From the NCBI GenBank assembly GCA_016744755.1, contig JADGDT010000026.1:1-34139 (forward strand): DNA of 34,139 nucleotides, read 5' to 3'. The DNA comes from Ichthyobacteriaceae bacterium. Lineage in GTDB: Bacteria > Bacteroidota > Bacteroidia > Flavobacteriales > JADGDT01. Under the pieces are notes generated by a model. That model saw only the letters and a program-made list of their open reading frames with translations, ran no database searches and had not been told where the DNA came from. Shown here in pieces: positions 16,347-23,917 of the stretch. Position 1 is the first letter of the stretch; every line of letters begins with the position of its first letter. The translations under genes and the position numbers were made by a program.

Positions 16347-16654
16347 ACTGATTACTCATTACTGATTACTCATTACTGATTACTCATTACTGATTACTCA
16401 TTACTGATTACTCATTACTGATTACTCATCACTGATTACTCATCACTGATTACTCATCACTGATTACTCATCACTGATTACTCATCACTGATTACTCATC
16501 ACTGATTACTCATTACTGATTACTCATTACTGATTACTCATTACTGATTACTCATTACTGATTACTCATTACTGATTACTCATCACTAATTACTCATTAC
16601 TGATTACTCATTACTGATTACTCATTACTGATTACTCATTACTGATTACTCATC
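16347..16654. repeat. 14-bp tandem array (ACTGATTACTCAT[TC]), 22 units in exact phase
   Basis: Twenty-two consecutive units span 308 bp with no indel; the only changes are T/C at the last positions of some units and one G to A (16588). It begins 4 bp from the start codon of the MetH-type activation protein. The unit is two related 7-mers (ACTGATT, ACTCATT). On the coding (minus) strand each unit contains ATG-AGT-AAT-CAG-TAA, with the TAA overlapping the next ATG by one base. There are no spacers, so it is not a CRISPR array. Confidence 0.97.
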
Positions 16655-16739
16655 ACGGCTATATTCTAAGGATAACCACAATTTTATATTTTTTGTTTTG
16701 CCCTAGCCCTAAAGGGAATCAAAAAAAATAAAATTAGAT

Positions 16740-16822
16740 TTAGCTTTTTCAATGATTTCTCCCCAGCCTCGTCGTCTAGGCGGGATTTAGGGATGGGACA
16801 TAAAATCATTGAAAAAGAGGTA
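16740..16822. repeat. Inverted-arm intergenic repeat
   Basis: Arms ctttttcaatgattt and aaatcattgaaaaag enclose a GC-richer core with ccccagcctcgtcgtctagg. The core recurs in inverse orientation at 32072-32094 (cctagacggcgaggctgg). This makes it a dispersed element, possibly non-autonomous. It lies between the CobW-type gene and the 22-unit array. A shorter stretch of 'tcatcactaattact' words follows at 16840-16880. Confidence 0.65.
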
Positions 16823-16881
16823 TTTATTAGAACTCAGCCCTCATCACTAATTACTCATCACTGATCACTATTCACTATTTT

Positions 16882-17778
16882 TCACCCTTTAAACATTTTC
16901 TGAAGTTGGCGAGGTGAATAAGTATTATTGAAAATGATCAACTCTGTTCTACCTTCGTATTTCTCCATATCTAGTATTTCGTAATCGTTGTAAACAGATT
17001 GAACAGCAACTGTACTACCATCCTCTAGATTTACAAAACCTTTAATTCTATCGCTTGTAGAAAGAATACTTTCTATAAAAGAAACCAAATTTTCTTTAGA
17101 TATTTTATCATGCATACGCAAAAGAGAAAGTCCCATATCTGGTTTACTTCCCGATTTTACGTTGGGCAACATCATCATATTATCAGCTTGCTTATCTTCA
17201 AAAACATCGGTAAAATCAATTTCACAGTGCGATGTTGTAACAACCTCAGCAAATGGATTCCACTTTTTAAGATGATTGATTACACTCTCTTGAACATCTT
17301 CTTTCAAGTCAATTTTATTAACAATAAGTTTATCGGCAACCATAACTTGGTGCTTAAAACGTGCCATCATCTGAAAAGTTCTTTCAAAATTTAAAGCATC
17401 TACAACAGTATAAATACTTTTAAGAGAAACCTTATCTTTTATTTTTGGAGATTGCAAAATTTCTGCAATACTAATAGGATCTGCTAAACCAGATGATTCT
17501 AAAAAAATTGCTTCTGGCTCATAGTCTGTTGCAAGTTTTTCTAAAACACCCATAAAATTATCTAGCTGACAAACACAAAACACCGATCCGTTATTAATTT
17601 CTATCAACTTAAATGGTTGCTCTGTACTTTGCAATTCTTTACCATCAACTCCCGATGGAGCAAATTCATTCTGAATTACGGCGATACGTTTTGTACTTCC
17701 GTATTCGTGCAATATTTTTTTTAGTAAAGTAGTTTTACCACTACCTAACCAACCTGTAATTATATGAAATGGTATCAT
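16882..17778 (-). CDS. CobW/COG0523-type P-loop GTPase (metal chaperone)
   Basis: This is a 298-residue G3E-family GTPase. The Walker A motif is GWLGSGKTT (residues 9-17), the Walker B region ESSGLADP (94-101), and the guanine-specificity motif VNKIDL lies near 153-158. The family's metal-binding CxCC site is present in altered form as CVCQ (Cys68, Cys70, Gln71 in place of the second Cys of the pair). COG0523 proteins deliver metals such as zinc, cobalt or iron to target enzymes. Both UroD-type methyltransferases here should need zinc, and the corrinoid protein needs cobalamin, so either role fits; zinc delivery is my preferred inference. The C-terminal CobW_C domain is short (about 200-298). 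Confidence 0.9.
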   Translation of the reverse strand: MIPFHIITGWLGSGKTTLLKKILHEYGSTKRIAVIQNEFAPSGVDGKELQSTEQPFKLIEINNGSVFCVCQLDNFMGVLEKLATDYEPEAIFLESSGLADPISIAEILQSPKIKDKVSLKSIYTVVDALNFERTFQMMARFKHQVMVADKLIVNKIDLKEDVQESVINHLKKWNPFAEVVTTSHCEIDFTDVFEDKQADNMMMLPNVKSGSKPDMGLSLLRMHDKISKENLVSFIESILSTSDRIKGFVNLEDGSTVAVQSVYNDYEILDMEKYEGRTELIIFNNTYSPRQLQKMFKG

Positions 17779-17786
17779 CTTTTTTC

Positions 17787-17826
17787 AGTTATGAGTTATG
17801 AGTTATGAGTTATGAGTTATGAGTTA
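17787..17826. repeat. 7-bp tandem array (AGTTATG), five and a half units
   Basis: Five perfect copies plus 'agtta', starting 9 bp upstream of the CobW-type gene start codon. On the coding strand the junction reads taactgaaaaaag-ATG; the permease gene has the nearly identical junction taactgaaaaaa-ATG next to its own array. Confidence 0.95.
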
Positions 17827-17939
17827 ATAAACTAAATTCACAACTCCTCCCTTTTAAACTAATATATTAATGTGTTTTTAAGATAATTTATGAACTAAGA
17901 AGCTTCAATAACTTTTAACTCAAAACTTATAACTCTAAA

Positions 17940-19301
17940 CTATTTTATTTTCTTCTCTAACTGAATATCAATTTTTGCTTTAATTTCGTCAAGTGGTGGA
18001 ATATGTGAAATAAATTCAATATTACCATCTATAACTAAAGTTGGAAGATTCTTAACTCCTAAAGTGGCCATCATCTGCACTCCTTCTGGCGTCATAATAT
18101 TGTACTCTCTACAAATTACTTTCTTACCATAAGGCTCAGAAGCAACCTCAGCTGCTTGAAACATGTATTGACAAGCCGCACATGACTTTGAATTTAGAGT
18201 AACAACATCAACAATTACAACTTCTTCGCTCCAGTGATCGGTTAAATCTAGTAACTCAACCTCTTTAGCTGTTGCTTCCGATGCACGCAACTCACCTTGT
18301 CGTAATTCGTCGTGAACCAATTCAGAAATAGCTTTCATGTTATTTACAGGTGTATCCATAGGAATATCGCAACCAGGAGCAAGAATAAATCCTTTGTTAC
18401 CACCAATATCCATACACGCTAGAGCATCGCGCTCACAATCTTCTTCTGTACCCATAAGTAGCGAAACAGTAAGCTGAATATTACCTCCAAAACTCACTCC
18501 TTTTGCTAAACTCACATCACGTACAAAGTCTAAAGGAATATTCTCATCAATAGAAATATTATCAGGACCACAGTCACACATTCCTTCAATATTTTGTTTT
18601 GCATTACCACAAACAAAGAAAGAACTCAATGCGCCATCTTTTCTAACATTATCAAAAACATCGGCACAATAAGGCTGTACAAACTCGTTGAAAGACATAG
18701 GGTCAATCTGACTAGTCATAGGATCAACAATTGCAACAACATCTACACCAGCTTTAACATACTCAGCAGCCATAAAATTAGCAACCTTAGTTGTAAATTT
18801 CATCAATGTGTGAATCTTATCAGGCTCCATCATCATATCCATAAAAATATCTGTACCCATAAGGTGCAAAGCCAAAGTAAACGGACCAGTAATTAAACCA
18901 TAAAGAGCAACATCAGGATTTTGCTTGCGTAATTCCACAGCAGTTTCCATTGCCATTCTAATTCTTCCATCGTCAAGTGTAGGTACTTTTATATCTTCTA
19001 GAGCAACACCTTCAGTCATAGGATGAGAAATTACAGCAGGCGGATTATCATCGGCCCATTGTAATTTACACCCCATTGCTTCAGCCTCAATCTGTAAATC
19101 AAAAATTACAGGAATACCATCAGCTTTATAAACCCCAACAGATTTATTAACGCCATCAACAATATGCTCTTTCGATTTTAAATACTCAGTGGCAGTAATT
19201 CCCAACATACTACCAGCATGACAACCAACAAAAGGCAACCACGGCATACGTGGTACATCCTCAATTTTAATTGCTTTTTTAATTAATTCTCTTCCAGTCA
19301 T
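17940..19301 (-). CDS. UroD/MtaA-type methyltransferase fused to a thioredoxin-like domain
   Basis: This 453-residue, two-domain protein starts with a UroD/MtaA/CmuA-type methyltransferase (about 1-335: MTGRELIKKAIKIEDVPRMP, ALYGLITGPFTLALHLMGTD, DPMTSQIDP, FGGNIQ, GFILAPGCDIPMDTPVNN). It ends with a thioredoxin-like domain (about 360-450) holding a CAAC redox pair (Cys374, Cys377) and LGVKNLPTLVIDG, which contains the cis-proline. MtaA-type enzymes bind zinc through H-x-C and a later Cys. Here the later Cys is present (Cys311 in APGCDIP), but the H-x-C site reads FFVCG, with Phe229 where His is expected and Cys231 kept. Zinc binding may therefore be changed, or another residue may replace the His. 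The fusion suggests that thiol chemistry is coupled to methyl transfer. Confidence 0.85.
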   Translation of the reverse strand: MTGRELIKKAIKIEDVPRMPWLPFVGCHAGSMLGITATEYLKSKEHIVDGVNKSVGVYKADGIPVIFDLQIEAEAMGCKLQWADDNPPAVISHPMTEGVALEDIKVPTLDDGRIRMAMETAVELRKQNPDVALYGLITGPFTLALHLMGTDIFMDMMMEPDKIHTLMKFTTKVANFMAAEYVKAGVDVVAIVDPMTSQIDPMSFNEFVQPYCADVFDNVRKDGALSSFFVCGNAKQNIEGMCDCGPDNISIDENIPLDFVRDVSLAKGVSFGGNIQLTVSLLMGTEEDCERDALACMDIGGNKGFILAPGCDIPMDTPVNNMKAISELVHDELRQGELRASEATAKEVELLDLTDHWSEEVVIVDVVTLNSKSCAACQYMFQAAEVASEPYGKKVICREYNIMTPEGVQMMATLGVKNLPTLVIDGNIEFISHIPPLDEIKAKIDIQLEKKIK

Positions 19302-19334
19302 TTCAATTAAATTATTTGTATTTATTCTATGGCA

Positions 19335-19455
19335 TGTCCCCTAGCAGAAAAAGCTAGTGGTCGGGCTTTCGGCTATATCTTTTTTCTCTTCCACTTCGCT
19401 CAAGCTCAGTTACACAAAAAAAAGGATGCCGCCTCTATCCCTCACGCAACACTAT
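19335..19455. repeat. Dispersed Bacteroidota-type intergenic repeat
   Basis: The segment contains gggctttcggctatatcttttt, an internal 'cttccacttcgctcaagctc' loop, then aaaaaaaggatgccgcc and 'atccctcacgc'. I recognise this order from intergenic palindromes that are numerous in Flavobacteriia and relatives. It fills the gap between the corrinoid protein and UroD-thioredoxin genes. A short apparent reading frame here is not a gene. Confidence 0.6.
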
Positions 19456-19521
19456 ACTTCATGAAACTATTAATGGTCATTTCAATGTGTATTTGGTATA
19501 ATTCCTATCTTAACAATTTAA

Positions 19522-20193
19522 TTACGATGCTGCCATTAATTTATTAGATATTTCAATTACACCTTGTGGATCTGGGCTAAAATAATCTGCATTAACTTTA
19601 TCGCAAAATTCTTGGGAAACGGGTGCACCTCCAACAAATACCTTCTGTTCTGGATTATTATCTTTTAATTGCTTAACAATATCTTCCATGTTACGCATAG
19701 TTGTAGTCAATAAAGCTGATAAACCAACTAAACTTCCAGGGTTCTCATTAACAGCTGCAACAAATGCATCTCCTTCAACATCAGTCCCTAAATCAATAAC
19801 TTCGTAACCGTTACCTTCAAGCATCATGCCTACAAGGTTTTTACCAATATCGTGTAAATCACCCTTAACTGTACCTATAATAAATTTACCTTTACGCTCT
19901 ACAGCACCAGAAATAAAATAAGGACGAAGGTGAGACATTCCAACACTCATAGCCTTTGCAGACATTAATACCTGAGGAACAAAAACTTCGTTAGCTCTAA
20001 ACTTAACCCCAATTTTGTTCATTCCTATAATTAATCCCTTATCTAAAACCTCTCCTGCATCAATTCCAGAATCAAGAGCTTCTTTTACTAATTCATCGGC
20101 TCCTACTTCACCTCTCATATTTGGTGGGTATGGTGATTTTAAGTTTATTTTTCCAAATTCTACGCAGTGTGCGATTTTATCAAATATTTCCAT
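19522..20193 (-). CDS. Corrinoid (cobalamin-binding) methyl-carrier protein
   Basis: This 223-residue protein carries the methyl group on its cobalt between methyltransferases, like MtaC, MtbC and MtmC. Residues about 30-95 form the helical cap domain (VKEALDSGIDAGEVLDKGLIIGMNKIG, EVFVPQVLMSAKAM). The B12-binding Rossmann part holds DLHDIG (Asp112 to Gly117) with His114 as the lower cobalt ligand, GLSALLTTTM (158-166) and VGGAPVS (187-193). All key residues are present, so it should bind cobalamin base-off/His-on. It is the first gene of the cluster. Upstream on the minus strand are a 40-bp tandem duplication and an 18-bp palindrome. No cobalamin riboswitch was found. Confidence 0.95.
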   Translation of the reverse strand: MEIFDKIAHCVEFGKINLKSPYPPNMRGEVGADELVKEALDSGIDAGEVLDKGLIIGMNKIGVKFRANEVFVPQVLMSAKAMSVGMSHLRPYFISGAVERKGKFIIGTVKGDLHDIGKNLVGMMLEGNGYEVIDLGTDVEGDAFVAAVNENPGSLVGLSALLTTTMRNMEDIVKQLKDNNPEQKVFVGGAPVSQEFCDKVNADYFSPDPQGVIEISNKLMAAS

Positions 20194-20206
20194 TTTATAT
20201 TGTTTT

Positions 20207-20286
20207 ATTTAAACAGCTAACAATCTTATTCTATTATGATACCAAAATTTAAACAGCTAACGATCTTATTCTATTATAATACCAAA
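20207..20286. repeat. 40-bp tandem duplication before the corrinoid protein gene
   Basis: Two adjacent copies (20207-20246 and 20247-20286) of a unit starting atttaaacagctaac differ at two positions. They begin 14 bp upstream of the corrinoid protein start codon, so they cover its 5' leader or promoter, and the expression signal may itself be doubled. Confidence 0.9.
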
Positions 20287-20318
20287 CGCCATTTCATGTT
20301 ATTTTTGGTATAAAACTC

Positions 20319-20336
20319 CCTCTATAATTATAGAGG
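20319..20336. promoter_or_regulatory. Perfect 18-bp palindrome in the divergent region
   Basis: The sequence cctctataattatagagg reads the same on both strands. It lies between the corrinoid cluster (minus) and the histidine kinase operon (plus), 126 bp from the corrinoid gene start. It is a candidate operator; no regulator gene is assigned to it. Confidence 0.45.
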
Positions 20337-20385
20337 TAATTTATAACACTATAAAATAATTCTATTTATCTTACTTAAACAACAC

Positions 20386-20419
20386 ACAAAATGAGCAAAT
20401 ACACCTACAAAATGAGCAA
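20386..20419 (+). promoter_or_regulatory. 21-bp-spaced direct repeat (ACAAAATGAGCAA x2) before the kinase operon
   Basis: Two perfect 13-bp copies start at 20386 and 20407, exactly 21 bp apart. Direct repeats about two helical turns apart are the known arrangement for LytTR DNA-binding domains, and the operon encodes such a regulator. Autoregulation is inferred. The pattern resembles the 21-bp-spaced AGAACA boxes further right. Confidence 0.6.
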
Positions 20420-20528
20420 TCGATTGTACTGGGCTTTGTGTTGATAAAATATTTGCTTTTTTACCCCTTTGGTTACAGGACTTTCCCAAGTATAAATGAA
20501 TTTGGAATAATCTCATAAGTTAAATTTC

Positions 20529-20548
20529 CTGCTTGTAATAGCAAGCAG
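20529..20548 (+). promoter_or_regulatory. Hairpin and -7-like box just before the kinase gene
   Basis: A perfect 7-bp stem (ctgcttg / caagcag) with a six-base loop is followed at 20564-20571 by TAGTTTTG, an exact match to the Bacteroidota -7 consensus TAnnTTTG. That box is only five bases from the ATG, so if it is used, the transcript would be nearly leaderless. A properly spaced -33 element is not evident. Confidence 0.3.
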
Positions 20549-20576
20549 TTGAAATAGAATTTATTAGTTTTGTACA

Positions 20577-22778
20577 ATGAAAAAAGTACTCCTATTTCTT
20601 ATTCTCACCAGTTCATTATTTAGTTTTCAATTGTCTGCACAAATTAGTATTGCAGACAGTCTTAACAACTTGTTATCTCAACATACTAGAAATGATACAC
20701 TTAGGGTTAACTTACTTAACAAATTAGCAGAGGCTTTTTTAGATACTGATAAAGACAAAGCTTTTAGTTATGCTACAGAAGCTGATAGTCTTTCTACCAA
20801 GTTAAATTTTAGTAAAGGAAAAGCAACTAGTTTATTTATTATTGGCAAATACTACAGAGCAAATGCAAATCTTAGCTCTTCCATCAAAAACTTTAAAAAA
20901 TCGATTATAGCAGCTAAAGATGCAAATGCAAAACGTATAGAAGCAAACTCAAACTCTAGTATAGGAACTTGCTTCTTTTTTCAGGGAGAATATAATGAAG
21001 CAATAGAATATTATAAAAAAGCATCCTTATTATATAAAAATGATAACCTCTCTACAGAGTATGCTTCCACATTAAAAAATATAGGGAATGTTTACCTAAT
21101 GATAGGAAATTGGGAATATTCAAATAATTTTTATCAAAAAGCCTTAGTTATATGTATTAAAATTAATGACCAAGCAGAAACTGCAAAGGTTTATAATAAC
21201 TTAGGGTTATTAAATTTTTATCAAGATAAATATTATGATGCCTTAGATTTTTACATGAAAGCCTTAAGTATTTATGAAACAACGGATGATAGGGAAGCTA
21301 CAGCTGGAGTTCTAAATGGTATTGGAACTGTCTATCACCGAATGGATAATTATTCTGAAGCATTAGATTATTACAATAAGGCTTTAAAGATTAGTACAGA
21401 ACTTGATGACAAAATGGTAATGGGGTTGTGTTTGGCTAATATAGGAATGATTTATGGTGAGAAAAAAGAGTATGAACGTGCTAATAATTTCTTAAAAAGA
21501 AATTACAAAATAATGCAAGAATTGGGTATTAAAGAAAAAATGGGTACCTCTCTTAACAACCAAGCTAATTATTTAAGACCTGGAGAAGATTTGCTTTCCT
21601 TACAACTACATTTTGAAGCGTTAAGTATTTTTGAAGAAATAGAAAGTGAAAATGGTAAATGCTATGCATTTTTAGGTTTAGCCCAAGATTATTTTAATTT
21701 ACATAATATTTATAAATCTGAGTTTTATGCCTCAAAAGGTTTAGAACTATCCATTAAGTTTAGTAGGTTATCAGAACAAGGTGACGCTCACTACCTTTTA
21801 TCTAAAATATATGAAATAAATAAAAACTTTGAAAAGGCATTTAAACACCATAAAGAATTTAAAGAAATTCAAGACAGCCTTTTTAACGAGAGTAATATTA
21901 AAAAAATAACAAACTTAGAAAATCAATATAAGTTTGAGAAAGAAAAACAAGCCATTGCTTTTGAACAAATGCAAAAGGATGTAGTGACGGCAGAGAATGA
22001 TAAAAGGCAGAAAGTTATTCAATACGTACTAATTGGAAGTGGAGTACTATTTATTATGATTGCATTAATAATATTTATTTTTTTAGTACAAAAACGTAGA
22101 GCCAACAAAATTCTAACCCAACAGAAAGAAGAGATTAATTCACAAAATAAAGAGAAGGAACTTTTACTAAAAGAAATTCATCATCGTGTAAAAAATAACT
22201 TGCAAATCATATCTAGTTTATTAAACTTACAACTAGAAGAAAATGAAGACAATAGCTCCGTATCATTAGCAATAAGAGACGGACAAAGTAGGGTTAAAGC
22301 CATGGCTTTGATTCATGAAAAACTGTACCAAAACGATACCTTATCAACTATCAATTTTAAAGGATATTCAGAGCAACTACTCAAACACATAGCCGATGCA
22401 TATGCTTACCAAAAAATTGTGCATCAAATAAATATTGATAAGTTATTGGAGTTAGATATTGATACAGCTATCCCATTAGGGTTAATTTTAAACGAATTAA
22501 TAACCAATGCTTATAAATATGCGTTTAAAAATGAAGAAGGCACTATATCTATAACAGTAACTAAGCAAGAACATAATTATATATTAGTAGTAAAAGACAC
22601 AGGAGAAGGTATTGACGAAGGTATTGATATATCTTCAACCACAAGCATAGGACTGAAAATTGTGAGGCGACTAAGCACTCAATTATATGGGAATATGACT
22701 TATAAATATGCCAAAGGAGCTATATTTACAATCAATTTTAAAGATGCAATAGGTAGAAACATTGAAGCTGAACTATAA
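20577..22778 (+). CDS. TPR-domain sensor histidine kinase (HisKA_2 type)
   Basis: This 733-residue membrane-bound sensor kinase has a signal peptide (residues 1-22, ending LSAQ) that leads into a periplasmic array of about eight TPR repeats (roughly 35-420, e.g. YNEAIEYYKKASLLY, YYDALDFYMKALSIY, YSEALDYYNKALKI). A coiled coil follows, then one membrane helix at about 480-505. The cytoplasmic part has the HisKA_2 dimerisation domain with KEIHHRVKNNLQIISSLL (phospho-acceptor at His535/His536). The ATPase domain has NELITNAYKYAF (N box), DTGEGID (G1 box) and TSIGLKIVRRL. Such kinases are typical of Bacteroidota and pair with LytTR regulators. The regulator gene follows one base after this stop, so the two form an operon. 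Confidence 0.95.
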   Translation: MKKVLLFLILTSSLFSFQLSAQISIADSLNNLLSQHTRNDTLRVNLLNKLAEAFLDTDKDKAFSYATEADSLSTKLNFSKGKATSLFIIGKYYRANANLSSSIKNFKKSIIAAKDANAKRIEANSNSSIGTCFFFQGEYNEAIEYYKKASLLYKNDNLSTEYASTLKNIGNVYLMIGNWEYSNNFYQKALVICIKINDQAETAKVYNNLGLLNFYQDKYYDALDFYMKALSIYETTDDREATAGVLNGIGTVYHRMDNYSEALDYYNKALKISTELDDKMVMGLCLANIGMIYGEKKEYERANNFLKRNYKIMQELGIKEKMGTSLNNQANYLRPGEDLLSLQLHFEALSIFEEIESENGKCYAFLGLAQDYFNLHNIYKSEFYASKGLELSIKFSRLSEQGDAHYLLSKIYEINKNFEKAFKHHKEFKEIQDSLFNESNIKKITNLENQYKFEKEKQAIAFEQMQKDVVTAENDKRQKVIQYVLIGSGVLFIMIALIIFIFLVQKRRANKILTQQKEEINSQNKEKELLLKEIHHRVKNNLQIISSLLNLQLEENEDNSSVSLAIRDGQSRVKAMALIHEKLYQNDTLSTINFKGYSEQLLKHIADAYAYQKIVHQINIDKLLELDIDTAIPLGLILNELITNAYKYAFKNEEGTISITVTKQEHNYILVVKDTGEGIDEGIDISSTTSIGLKIVRRLSTQLYGNMTYKYAKGAIFTINFKDAIGRNIEAEL

Positions 22779-22779
22779 A

Positions 22780-23508
22780 ATGGAAAAAATAAAAATATTA
22801 GTTGTAGAAGATGAGTTGTTAATTGCAGATGATATTTGTTCTACATTAACAAAACTAGGGTATGACGTTTTTGAACCTGCTTTAAACTATTCTCAGGCAG
22901 TAAAATCACTAAAAGAAAATACGCCAACCATAGCTATTCTTGATGTTAATATCCCTGGAAAAAAAGACGGTATAGATCTAGCTCATTACATCAACCAAGA
23001 ATATAATATTCCCTTTATATTTCTGACTTCGCAGGCAGATAAAACAACTGTAGATAGAGCTAAAGACACAAATCCTCCAGCTTATTTAATGAAACCTTTC
23101 AATAGGGAAGATTTATATACCTCTATAGAAATTGCATTGGCAAACCATCAAAAAAGAGACACCACAGAAGAGAAACAAAGTCTAATAGTTAAAGATGCCC
23201 TTTTTATAAGAAATAAAGACCTTCTTAATAAGGTAAAATTTAAAGATATTCTATTTCTGAAAAGTGAACATGTATATACCGAGATATACGTTAAAGGAAA
23301 AAATAAGCACTTATTGAGAGGCAGTATTGGTAGTGTAACAGATCAATTACCTACTAACTTTATGAGAATACACAGGAGCTATTCTATTAATTTAGATGAA
23401 TTAGAAGCCATTAATGCACATTATGTGATTGTAGGAGATGAGGGAGTTGAAATTCCTTTGGCAAGTAATTACCGTGCTGAATTTATGAGAATTATTCAAA
23501 CAAAGTAG
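22780..23508 (+). CDS. LytTR-family response regulator
   Basis: This 242-residue regulator has a receiver domain (residues 1 to about 120) with ILVVEDE, phospho-acceptor Asp55 in ILDVNIPG, Thr in FLTSQ, and the switch Lys in YLMKPF. A LytTR DNA-binding domain follows (about 140-242: DILFLKSEHVYTEIYV, MRIHRSYSINL, IPLASNYR). I chose the ATG at 22780, one base past the kinase stop. A TTG at 22762 would add six residues but overlaps the kinase and lacks support. LytTR domains bind direct repeats about 21 bp apart. Such repeats stand before this operon and before the three surface-protein genes downstream, which makes them likely targets. A terminator follows. Confidence 0.95.
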   Translation: MEKIKILVVEDELLIADDICSTLTKLGYDVFEPALNYSQAVKSLKENTPTIAILDVNIPGKKDGIDLAHYINQEYNIPFIFLTSQADKTTVDRAKDTNPPAYLMKPFNREDLYTSIEIALANHQKRDTTEEKQSLIVKDALFIRNKDLLNKVKFKDILFLKSEHVYTEIYVKGKNKHLLRGSIGSVTDQLPTNFMRIHRSYSINLDELEAINAHYVIVGDEGVEIPLASNYRAEFMRIIQTK

Positions 23509-23598
23509 TTCTATATTCAGTAACCTATTCCACTGTTGTGTATAAATATTTACTTTATCATAAACAGATTACAACATAAGATTAATCAAACATAAATT

Positions 23599-23629
23599 AG
23601 AGATTGCCCTAAAAGGTAGTCTCTTTTTT
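23599..23629 (+). terminator. Rho-independent terminator of the kinase/LytTR operon
   Basis: A 10-bp stem (agagattgcc / ggtagtctct, two G-U pairs) with a six-base loop is followed by a run of T. A closely similar terminator follows the 1400-residue surface protein gene at 31828-31858. Confidence 0.8.
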
Positions 23630-23693
23630 GGTTCTATTGTTATTTTAGTGGTTCTACACTCATTTGTATAGGTTTTATATAGACCTATGACAA

Positions 23694-23806
23694 CTTTTTT
23701 TCTTTGCGTTTCCTTTGCGAAAAGCTTTGCGAACTTTGCGTGAAATAGGGTGTGCTTTTCACGCAAAGTACGCAAAGAGAAAAAAGCGCAAAGTTCGCAA
23801 AGCTTC
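23694..23806. repeat. CGCAAAG-word palindrome, copy 1
   Basis: Left arm words 'ctttgcg' and right arm words 'cgcaaag' pair around a ttttcacgc core. I know this type of repeat ('cgcaaagttcgcaaag') as widespread between genes in Bacteroidota. A second copy, almost identical with its flanks, lies at 31923-32031. Confidence 0.85.
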
Positions 23807-23917
23807 ACTTGTCATTATCTCATCTACCGTCATTCTGAACGAAGCTTTTGCAGAGTTGAAGAATCTATTACAACAAGTAATCCTGTTTGCTCTAGATACT
23901 TATACCAACATCAAAAC

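Noticed and set aside
16347-16654. CRISPR-like array
   Set aside because: The 14-bp units are contiguous with no spacers, and no cas genes are present. It is a simple tandem repeat.
5462-20516. 14-mer tggaataatctcat shared by 5462 and 20502 regions
   Set aside because: In AT-rich sequence of this length one such chance match is expected, and the flanks do not agree.
20194-20576. Cobalamin riboswitch before the corrinoid cluster
   Set aside because: I found no B12-box (GCCACTG) or the expected multi-helix layout on the minus strand. A covariance model search would settle it.
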